DNA of 5,661 nucleotides from JBBQSF01 sp038214085 (GTDB lineage Bacteria; Bacteroidota; Bacteroidia; Bacteroidales; CG2-30-32-10), in NCBI GenBank assembly GCA_038214085.1, contig JBBQSF010000159.1, forward strand, positions 1-5,661. The letters are read 5' to 3'. The notes beneath the pieces were generated by a model. That model was not told where the DNA came from. It searched no databases and saw only the letters and a list, made by a program, of their open reading frames with translations. Of this stretch, positions 1 through 5,661 are shown piece after piece; within the stretch, counting starts at the first letter, position 1, and each line of letters opens with the position of its first letter. A program made the position numbers and the translations under genes.

Positions 1-1595
1 TCTTCTGAATAGCAATAAATTGTTTTTTCTTTGTTTCGTACTCGAAACAGAGGAGTTTGTAAAATATATAAATGTCCGTTCTTGATTAAATCAGGGAAAA
101 ACTGTAAGAAAAAAGAAATTAAAAGCAATCGGATATGCATACCGTCAACATCAGCATCTGTAGCAATTACAATATTGTTGTAACGCAAATTTTCAAGGTC
201 TTCTTCAATATTTAATGCCGATTGCAACAAATTAAATTCCTCGTTTTCATAAACCACTTTTTTACTCATTCCGTAGCAGTTCAGTGGTTTTCCTTTAAGA
301 CTAAAAACTGCCTGAGTGTTTACATCCCTCGATTTTGTAATGGATCCACTTGCCGAATCGCCTTCAGTAATAAACAATGTTGTTTCAAGTTTTCTATCGC
401 CATTGCTGTTATAATGCTGCCGGCAATCGCGAAGTTTCTTATTAAATAAGGAAACTTTTTTTACACTTTCTTTTGCGAGTTTTTTAATGTTAGCAAGGTC
501 CTTACGTTCTTTTTCAGCTTGAAGAATCTTACGATAAAGTGCTTCAGCAACATCGGTATTGATATGCAGGTAATCGTCCAAACGTTTTTTAACAATGTCG
601 CTCACATAGTTACGCAAGCTTTGTCCATTTGGCTCCATGTGTTGCGAACCAAGTTTTGTTTTGGTCTGCGATTCAAAAACGGGTTCAGTAATTTTAATAC
701 TGATAGCAGCAATAATGGATGAACGGATATCGTTCGGGTCGAAATCTTTTTTATAAAACTCACGAATGGTTTTCACTACTGCTTCGCGAAAAGCAGCCTG
801 ATGTGTTCCGCCCTGTGTTGTGTGCTGCCCGTTTACAAATGAGTAATAATCTTCACCATATTGGTTCTGACTGTGAGTCATTGCAAATTCAAAATCTTTT
901 TCCTTAATGCTAATCATCGGGTAAACCAATGGTGTTCCGTTGATATTTTTAGAAAGCAAATCTAACAGTCCGTTTTCAGAAAAATACTTCTGACCATTAA
1001 AATATATAGTTAAGCCTGTATTCAGGAAAGCGTAATTCCACAACAATTTTTCAATATATTCAGGAATATAATGGTAATTGCCAAAAAGCTTTTCGTCGGG
1101 TGTAAACGAAATTAAAGTTCCGTTCCGAAGCTCAGTATTTTCTTCTTTGCTCTCCAAAACCAAATTACCGAATTCAAATTCGGCAGATTTCATTTTTCCT
1201 TCGCGAACCGACTGTACTTTAAAAAATGAAGAAAGTGCATTCACTGCTTTGGATCCAACACCATTAAGACCGACAGTCTTTTTAAAAACTTCGGAATCGT
1301 ACTTTGCGCCAGTATTAATTTTTGAAACACAATCTACTACTTTACCAAGAGGAATACCACGCCCATAATCCCGGACAGTAACATTTTTATCTTTTATGGT
1401 AATGTCGATCTTTTTGCCATTTCCCATAATAAATTCATCCACAGAATTGTCAATCACTTCCTTGAGCAGCACATAAATTCCATCGTCGAAAGAAGCGCCA
1501 TCGCCCAGTTTCCCGATATACATTCCGGGCCGAAGCCTAATATGCTCATTCCATTCTAGGGATTTAATGGTTTCTTCGTTATATTGTTCAGCCAT
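1..1595 (-). CDS. parE: DNA topoisomerase IV subunit B (ParE), 3' end missing
   Basis: ATPase subunit of topoisomerase IV, the type IIA enzyme that, with ParC, unlinks daughter chromosomes and relaxes supercoils. Codons 1-531 are open without a stop, and the frame runs off the left edge. The start ATG (1593-1595, complement) is preceded directly by an in-frame TAA, which fixes it. Visible in order: the RLRPGMYIG motif (residues 20-28); the GHKL ATPase N-box with E46 and N50 (KEVIDNSVDEF); DYGRGIP at 76-82; the GLNGVGSKAVNALS loop at 109-122; a transducer QTK motif with K312 (QTKTKLGS from 310); and the TOPRIM domain with EGDSASGS from E411 and DADVDG at 480-485, which hold the metal-binding acids. 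GyrB was considered, but EGDSASGSITKSR and the LRPGMYIG start fit Bacteroidota ParE better. I expect roughly 80-120 more residues outside the window, and in this phylum parC often follows directly. No Shine-Dalgarno sequence is seen. Confidence 0.95.
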   Translation of the reverse strand, partial: MAEQYNEETIKSLEWNEHIRLRPGMYIGKLGDGASFDDGIYVLLKEVIDNSVDEFIMGNGKKIDITIKDKNVTVRDYGRGIPLGKVVDCVSKINTGAKYDSEVFKKTVGLNGVGSKAVNALSSFFKVQSVREGKMKSAEFEFGNLVLESKEENTELRNGTLISFTPDEKLFGNYHYIPEYIEKLLWNYAFLNTGLTIYFNGQKYFSENGLLDLLSKNINGTPLVYPMISIKEKDFEFAMTHSQNQYGEDYYSFVNGQHTTQGGTHQAAFREAVVKTIREFYKKDFDPNDIRSSIIAAISIKITEPVFESQTKTKLGSQHMEPNGQSLRNYVSDIVKKRLDDYLHINTDVAEALYRKILQAEKERKDLANIKKLAKESVKKVSLFNKKLRDCRQHYNSNGDRKLETTLFITEGDSASGSITKSRDVNTQAVFSLKGKPLNCYGMSKKVVYENEEFNLLQSALNIEEDLENLRYNNIVIATDADVDGMHIRLLLISFFLQFFPDLIKNGHLYILQTPLFRVRNKEKTIYCYSE

Positions 1596-1612
1596 TTAAA
1601 AAATCATTTTTG

Positions 1613-1620
1613 CAAAAATA
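1613..1620 (-). promoter_or_regulatory. Candidate Bacteroidota -7 promoter element for parE
   Basis: On the minus strand this reads TATTTTTG, an exact match to the TAnnTTTG consensus of the Bacteroidota primary sigma factor. It ends 17 bases before the parE ATG, which would give a leader of roughly 10-15 bases. No TTG -33 element is found at the expected spacing of about 19-21 bases, so the call rests on the -7 motif and its position. Confidence 0.4.
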
Positions 1621-1741
1621 ATCAAAGCGAAACAATTAACCGCGCTCAAAGCCCAATAGATATTAACAAAAATGTTATTATTAATCACAATTCGGCATTT
1701 GAAAGATGCAGAATATATTTAAGAAATTGAGACTTATCAAT

Positions 1742-1766
1742 TCAATGCACTAAATAAATGCATTAA
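1742..1766 (-). terminator. Inverted repeat downstream of esterase, possible weak terminator
   Basis: On the minus strand TTAATGCA is followed by a 9-base loop and TGCATTGA, forming an 8-pair stem with one G-T wobble, 36 bases past the esterase stop. The stem is AT-rich and no T-run follows it, so it is a poor intrinsic terminator. It may only stabilise the 3' end of the message, or be chance in AT-rich DNA. Confidence 0.3.
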
Positions 1767-1802
1767 ACAGTGAAAAACGGGAACAGATATTGGCTAAAAA
1801 TA

Positions 1803-2909
1803 TTACTGTTTCAAGAATTTCCCAACAGAAACGCCACTTTTAGAAATAATTTTAACAATATAGGTTCCGGCAAAAAGTACGGAAACATCAGTAGAATAAG
1901 TATTTTCGAGGGAGTAATCGCTTTTCACCAGTTGTCCCTGAATATTAAATATCTGAATTTCTGAATTTTCTGGAAGTTCAATGGAGAGCCTATCAATGGC
2001 TGGATTTGGAAATATTTTTATTTTTTTAGCACTTGAAAAATCTTCAATATCACCTACAATATTGATATATTTTCTGAAGAATTTCCAGATTTCAATAGTG
2101 CAGGAAATGTCATTTGCAGGAGGATACAGCCATTGATGATCGGCACCAATTTCCTTATAAAACAACACATCGGCATTGCCATTGGCACTTGGATAAAAAA
2201 ACGTTTCAACCAAAATTGTATCGTTAACTAAATCAGGAAGTATATTGTGAACCGCCGGTGTATCGCAATTGTTGTATGTTACCCAATAATTTACAAGTGC
2301 TTCGGCATCCATTCCGTATTGATTTCCTGTGTAGGCAACAGTACCGTCGGCCGTTCCATGAAAATGACATACAGGAATTCGGCGAGCTGGAGTACAGGTT
2401 AAACTTGTTCCAATAGTACCGGAAACAGAGGCAATTGCTGCAACCCGATTGCCCATTTCACAAGCCATACGTTGCGACATGAATCCGCCCATTGAGAAAC
2501 CGCAAAAATAAACCCGCTGCATATTTACATTGTAATGTGATGCAATGGTATCAATAAGTTCTGATAAAAATCCTGCGTCATTCACTGTGCCATTTAACAC
2601 ATAACCCATGTAGCTGGCTCCAGAATTCCATGCTGTTCCGTATGGACTGGAAACAGCTTCCGGATAAATTGTTATAAAACCTGCAGTATCACCCAAAACC
2701 TGCATGCCAATATTTTTAAAATTATTGATATTGTCACCAAGTCCGTGCAAGCAAAAAACTACAGGTACAGGATTGACACCAGTGTAATTTGCCGGAATAT
2801 ACTCCATGTATTTCCTTGTAAGTCCACCGGATGTAAAGGTTTTTACTATTTGTGCATTTATACTGCCAATAAAAAGCAATAAAATAATTAGTGTAAATAT
2901 TTTTCTCAT
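1803..2909 (-). CDS. Secreted PHB-depolymerase/feruloyl-esterase-like hydrolase with T9SS sorting tail
   Basis: A 368-residue exported alpha/beta-hydrolase. Residues 1-19 are a classic signal peptide (basic start, LIILLLFIG core, cleavage after SINA before Q20). The catalytic domain (about 22-283) shows HGLGD at 55-59, which forms the oxyanion-hole region, an AWNSG segment at 93-97, the nucleophile elbow GFSMGG with S139, D188 in HGTADGT, and H258 in GADHQW. This triad and spacing match the LpqC/PHB-depolymerase and carbohydrate-esterase family 1 group. Residues 297-368 (KIFPNPAIDRL ... GTYIVKI ... GKFLKQ) are a type A T9SS C-terminal sorting domain (Por secretion tail family), so the protein should cross the outer membrane and be released or anchored at the surface. 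The substrate cannot be read from sequence: feruloyl or acetyl esters on plant polysaccharide, or short-chain polyhydroxyalkanoate, are the likely choices. There are no linked polysaccharide-utilisation (SusC/SusD) genes here. The start is supported by the signal peptide; there is no Shine-Dalgarno sequence. Confidence 0.88.
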   Translation of the reverse strand: MRKIFTLIILLLFIGSINAQIVKTFTSGGLTRKYMEYIPANYTGVNPVPVVFCLHGLGDNINNFKNIGMQVLGDTAGFITIYPEAVSSPYGTAWNSGASYMGYVLNGTVNDAGFLSELIDTIASHYNVNMQRVYFCGFSMGGFMSQRMACEMGNRVAAIASVSGTIGTSLTCTPARRIPVCHFHGTADGTVAYTGNQYGMDAEALVNYWVTYNNCDTPAVHNILPDLVNDTILVETFFYPSANGNADVLFYKEIGADHQWLYPPANDISCTIEIWKFFRKYINIVGDIEDFSSAKKIKIFPNPAIDRLSIELPENSEIQIFNIQGQLVKSDYSLENTYSTDVSVLFAGTYIVKIISKSGVSVGKFLKQ

Positions 2910-2923
2910 ATCATATTTTTTTT

Positions 2924-2931
2924 CAAATTTA
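2924..2931 (-). promoter_or_regulatory. Candidate Bacteroidota -7 promoter element for the esterase
   Basis: On the minus strand this reads TAAATTTG, an exact TAnnTTTG match, ending 14 bases before the esterase ATG. The bases between are almost all A and T (a run of eight A, then TATGAT). A-rich leaders without a Shine-Dalgarno sequence are usual in this phylum. No clear -33 TTG sits at the expected distance. Confidence 0.4.
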
Positions 2932-3223
2932 AGTATTAAAACGATTCAGTGAAATATTTTATTAATTATTTTAATCAGCGTTCAATATAAAAAAACACCT
3001 ATCCAAATATAGTTTTTCATTGGTATCCGATTAAAAAAATATAAATACAAGAAATACCATGTTAAATTTGGTTTTTCTGGATTTATTTTGACTCTGTTTT
3101 AAAGGATGTAAATTGCTAAAAATCAATTCATTTTTCAAGAAATGATTTTCAATTCCAAAGCTTTTTTGTCCTTTGTCGAAAAACAAGGTTTATTATTTAT
3201 TTCTTATTTAAAACGAGTTTAAT

Positions 3224-3231
3224 TAACTTTG
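3224..3231 (+). promoter_or_regulatory. Candidate Bacteroidota -7 promoter element for the fused E1 gene
   Basis: TAACTTTG is an exact TAnnTTTG match ending 18 bases before the ATG at 3250. Its last three bases (TTG, 3229-3231) are also the only alternative in-frame start codon of the dehydrogenase. If this is the promoter, that TTG is not transcribed and the protein starts at 3250. A -33 TTG is not evident. Confidence 0.45.
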
Positions 3232-3249
3232 CTTTTTAATTTTCTATCA

Positions 3250-5658
3250 ATGACAAAAAATATTAACAATACAACTATTTCAAAAGATGAAATACTCAGC
3301 GATTACCGCTTGATTAATATCAGCCGTCAGGCAAGTATTTTAGGCAGGAAAGAAGTTCTCGGTGGCAGAGCAAAATTTGGAATTTTCGGCGACGGCAAAG
3401 AGGTGGCACAAATAGCTATGGCAAAAGTATTCAAACCCGGGGATTGGCGTTCGGGATATTATCGTGATCAAACTTTCATGATGGCCATTGGTGCGATAGA
3501 CGTTGAAGAGTTTTTCGCCCAGCTTTATGGAAATACTGATATTTCGATAAATAAAGGAAATGGCGGTCGGTTGATGAACAACCATTTTGCAACTCGCAGT
3601 CTTGATGAAAAATCAAATTGGAAAGACTTAAGCAAATCAAAAAACTCATCCGCAGATATTTCTCCAACAGCAGGTCAAATGCCAAGGTTATTAGGACTGG
3701 CATATGCCTCAAAATTATTCAGGAATGTTCCAGAATTCAACAAACTAAAACAATTTTCTAACAACGGGAACGAAGTAGCATTTGGAACCATTGGCGATGC
3801 GAGCACTTCGGAAGGATATTTTTTTGAAACATTAAATGCTGCTGGAGTTTTGCAAGTGCCACTTGCCATATCTGTTTGGGACGATGGCTTTGGAATTTCT
3901 GTTCCAATAAAATACCAAACCACAAAACAAAATATTTCAGAACTGATTGCAGGATTTGAACGGACCGATGAAAAGGATGGCTTTATAATTCTTCGTGGCA
4001 AAGGCTGGGATTATCCTGGTTTGTGCAAGCTATACAAAGAAGGAATTTCTATTTGCCGCGAAAAACATATTCCCGTTTTATTTCACATCTCTGAGGTTAC
4101 ACAACCTCAAGGGCACTCAACTTCAGGCTCGCACGAACGATATAAATCACCCGAAAGAATGCAATGGGAACAAGACTTTGACTGCATAAAAAGAATGCGT
4201 GAATGGATCATTTCCGAAGCTATTGCCACCGAAGCAGAACTTTCTCAAATTGAAAATGAAGCCATTGAATCAGTTAAAGACATTAGAACAAAATCGTGGC
4301 AGCAATTCCTCAAACCCAGTATCGACAAGCGCAATGAGTTTATTGACATTATCGACAATTCAAATTGCAAGTGTTTAAAACAAGACAGAATCAATAAAAT
4401 TAAGGAAGACCTTTTAAAAATTACTTCACCTATAAAAAAAGATTACATTTCTGCCTCGCGAAAAATATTGCGTTTACTATGCAATACTTGTTCTCCCGAA
4501 AAACCATTAAAGCAAAATCTTCGAAAATGGCTCAACATTGAAATGGCCGAAGGAATAAAATGCTATGGTTCTCATCTTTACAGCGAATCAGAATGGTCGG
4601 CTTTAAAAATTCCAGAAATAAAACCAATATATTCTGACGCTTCAAAAACCGTTACTGGCAGAGAAATTCTACTTTCAAATCATCAAATCGTTTTTAAAAA
4701 ATACCCGAACACACTAATCTTTGGTGAAGATGTTGGAAAACTCGGTGGAGTAAACCAAACGCTCGAAGGAATGCAAGAAAAATTCGGCGAATTGCGGGTT
4801 TCAGATACAGGTATCAGAGAAGCCACAATTATTGGACAAGGTATCGGACTAGCTCTTCGGGGTCTCCGACCAATTGCCGAAATCCAATACTTTGACTATC
4901 TGCTTTACGGACTCGAAGTACTGAGCGATGACTTAGCAACCATGCATTACCGTACAAAAGGCGGGCAAAAAGCGCCATTGATTGTTTCTACACGCGGCCA
5001 TAGGCTCGAAGGAATTTGGCATTCAGGCTCACCACTCAGCATGGTAATTAACGCCATTAGAGGAATGTATGTTTGCGTACCAAGAAATATGACTCAGGCA
5101 GCAGGCTATTACAATCTGGCACTGGCTTCTGATGATCCATTTTTAATTATTGAACCTTTGAACGGATACCGATTAAAGGAAAAAATGCCCGATAATATCG
5201 GTGAATACAGAATTCCTCTCGGAAAACCTGAAATTTTAAACGAAGGCTCTGATGTAACTGTTGTTACTTACGGTTCATGCGTTCGTATTGCTGAAGATGC
5301 CATAAAACAACTTACCGAATTCGGTGTTTCCTGCGAACTAATTGACGTACAAACTCTGTTGCCCTTCGACCTGGAACATGTAATTATAGATTCGCTAAAG
5401 AAAACAAATAAAATTTTATTTTTTGACGAGGATGTTCCCGGTGGTGCCACAGCTTATATGATGCAACAGGTTCTCGAAATTCAAGGCGGTTACATTTATC
5501 TTGACAGTACTCCAAAAACGCTGACATCAAAGGGACACAGACCTGCTTACAGTACTGATGGAGATTATTTTTCGAACCCCAATGCCGAAGATGTTTTTGA
5601 TGCAGTATATTCCATAATGAATGAATATAACCCACAGAAATATCCGAATATTTATTGA
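3250..5658 (+). CDS. Fused E1 alpha/beta subunit of a 2-oxoacid dehydrogenase (thiamine-diphosphate dependent)
   Basis: An 802-residue single-chain E1, which decarboxylates a 2-oxoacid on thiamine diphosphate and passes the acyl group to the lipoyl arm of E2. The alpha half (about 15-350) has RSGYYRDQTFMMAIG at 67-81 with the cofactor-contacting Y71-R72, the GDASTSEG motif (182-189) ending in WDDGFGIS (210-217), and a loop GHSTSGSHERYK (288-299) whose H289 matches the catalytic-loop histidine of branched-chain E1 alpha. A charged helical linker spans about 350-460. The beta half has FGEDVGKLGG with E493, SDTGIREA (518-525), YFDY at 547-550, and GIWHSGSP with H591, then a transketolase C-terminal domain (about 665-790). 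Branched-chain 2-oxoacid is the most likely substrate class, but pyruvate or acetoin cannot be excluded. E2 and E3 are not nearby. The ATG at 3250 is chosen over TTG 3229, which lies in a promoter motif; an in-frame TAA at 3220-3222 bars longer forms. Stop is TGA. Confidence 0.9.
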   Translation: MTKNINNTTISKDEILSDYRLINISRQASILGRKEVLGGRAKFGIFGDGKEVAQIAMAKVFKPGDWRSGYYRDQTFMMAIGAIDVEEFFAQLYGNTDISINKGNGGRLMNNHFATRSLDEKSNWKDLSKSKNSSADISPTAGQMPRLLGLAYASKLFRNVPEFNKLKQFSNNGNEVAFGTIGDASTSEGYFFETLNAAGVLQVPLAISVWDDGFGISVPIKYQTTKQNISELIAGFERTDEKDGFIILRGKGWDYPGLCKLYKEGISICREKHIPVLFHISEVTQPQGHSTSGSHERYKSPERMQWEQDFDCIKRMREWIISEAIATEAELSQIENEAIESVKDIRTKSWQQFLKPSIDKRNEFIDIIDNSNCKCLKQDRINKIKEDLLKITSPIKKDYISASRKILRLLCNTCSPEKPLKQNLRKWLNIEMAEGIKCYGSHLYSESEWSALKIPEIKPIYSDASKTVTGREILLSNHQIVFKKYPNTLIFGEDVGKLGGVNQTLEGMQEKFGELRVSDTGIREATIIGQGIGLALRGLRPIAEIQYFDYLLYGLEVLSDDLATMHYRTKGGQKAPLIVSTRGHRLEGIWHSGSPLSMVINAIRGMYVCVPRNMTQAAGYYNLALASDDPFLIIEPLNGYRLKEKMPDNIGEYRIPLGKPEILNEGSDVTVVTYGSCVRIAEDAIKQLTEFGVSCELIDVQTLLPFDLEHVIIDSLKKTNKILFFDEDVPGGATAYMMQQVLEIQGGYIYLDSTPKTLTSKGHRPAYSTDGDYFSNPNAEDVFDAVYSIMNEYNPQKYPNIY

Positions 5659-5661
5659 TGG

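Larger units (their letters stand above)
1596..1802. other. Intergenic region between esterase 3' end and parE 5' end
   Basis: A 207-base AT-rich gap. It follows the esterase stop and precedes parE, both read on the minus strand. It holds a small inverted repeat (1742-1766) and a -7-type promoter motif (1613-1620) next to parE. A second weak stem (TAACA-aaaa-TGTTA, 1664-1677) has no GC and no T-tract. No open frame here looks like a gene, and no tRNA or other RNA was recognised. Confidence 0.7.
2910..3249. other. AT-rich divergent promoter region between esterase and fused E1 gene
   Basis: A 340-base gap with only about 21% G+C by hand count, separating two divergently read genes. It contains a gene-proximal TAnnTTTG motif for each side (2924-2931 minus, 3224-3231 plus). 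Two further matches lie inside: TAAATTTG at 3063-3070 (plus) and TATATTTG at 3004-3011 (minus), which might be secondary promoters or chance. A 6-base inverted repeat, TCATTT-ttcaag-AAATGA, lies at 3128-3145, about 80 bases upstream of the plus-strand motif; its symmetry would suit a dimeric regulator but it is short. No gene or structured RNA was recognised. Confidence 0.65.

Noticed and set aside
222..1368. Several short plus-strand open frames (222-449, 519-722, 719-907, 1078-1368)
   Set aside because: They lie opposite the parE frame, whose translation shows conserved motifs throughout; the short frames show no recognisable domain.
1..1595. GyrB as an alternative identity for the topoisomerase subunit
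   Set aside because: The EGDSASGSITKSR TOPRIM segment and the RLRPGMYIGKLGDG start match the Bacteroidota ParE form; GyrB usually has EGDSAGG and a KRPAMYIG start.
1664..1677. Small hairpin TAACA-aaaa-TGTTA as a terminator
   Set aside because: Five AT-rich pairs with no T-tract; too weak to support a terminator.
1770..1964. Plus-strand open frame of 64 codons
   Set aside because: It overlaps the opposite strand of the esterase T9SS tail for most of its length and has no recognisable protein features.
3004..3070. Additional TAnnTTTG matches at 3004-3011 (minus) and 3063-3070 (plus)
   Set aside because: They have no -33 element at normal spacing and are distant from the genes; in DNA of about 21% G+C some matches are expected by chance. 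Kept only as possible secondary promoters.
3059..3091. Ten-codon open frame (MLNLVFLDLF) upstream of the fused E1, a possible leader peptide
   Set aside because: It has no amino-acid bias typical of attenuation, no following terminator hairpin, and it lies upstream of the more likely promoter.
3340..4001. Three minus-strand open frames opposite the E1 alpha half
   Set aside because: They are antisense to strongly conserved E1 alpha motifs and overlap one another; no independent coding signal was seen. The same holds for 3995-4189 (plus, other frame) and 5268-5635 (minus).
1..5661. Mobile elements, CRISPR arrays, tRNA or rRNA genes, defence or toxin-antitoxin modules
   Set aside because: No transposase-like frame, regularly spaced repeats, cloverleaf or rRNA sequence was found; the three genes and their promoter regions account for the window.

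Overview
The window reads as ordinary chromosomal DNA from a member of the Bacteroidota. Four things point there. The partial topoisomerase gene has the ParE form typical of that phylum. The middle gene carries a signal peptide and a C-terminal type IX secretion sorting domain, a system confined to the Bacteroidota and close relatives. The alpha and beta chains of an E1 2-oxoacid dehydrogenase are fused into one protein. All three genes lack a Shine-Dalgarno sequence and have a TAnnTTTG element, the Bacteroidota -7 promoter motif, just upstream of the ATG. The main gene-free stretch is about 21% G+C by hand count and is visibly more AT-rich than the genes.

Layout: (1) 1-1595, minus strand, the first 531 codons of parE (topoisomerase IV subunit B); the 3' end lies outside the window. 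(2) 1596-1802, a 207-base gap with the parE promoter candidate and a small inverted repeat just past the esterase stop. (3) 1803-2909, minus strand, a complete secreted alpha/beta-hydrolase esterase of the PHB-depolymerase/feruloyl-esterase type, with a Ser139-Asp188-His258 triad and a T9SS tail. (4) 2910-3249, a 340-base AT-rich divergent promoter region. (5) 3250-5658, plus strand, a complete 802-residue fused E1 alpha/beta thiamine-diphosphate enzyme. The window ends three bases after its stop.

The three genes do not form a pathway: one serves chromosome decatenation, one acts outside the cell on an ester substrate, and one is central or branched-chain 2-oxoacid metabolism. The E2 and E3 partners of the dehydrogenase and the T9SS machinery are not in the window. 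parE and the esterase lie in the same direction but each seems to have its own promoter; the dehydrogenase is divergent from both.

I found no mobile element, CRISPR array, tRNA or rRNA, and no convincing undescribed system. The points most worth a second look are the start codon of the dehydrogenase (a TTG inside a promoter element versus the ATG at 3250), its altered thiamine-diphosphate motif (GDA...DD in place of GDG...NN), two cysteine pairs in its linker, the very short leaders implied by the three promoter motifs, and the substrate of the T9SS esterase.
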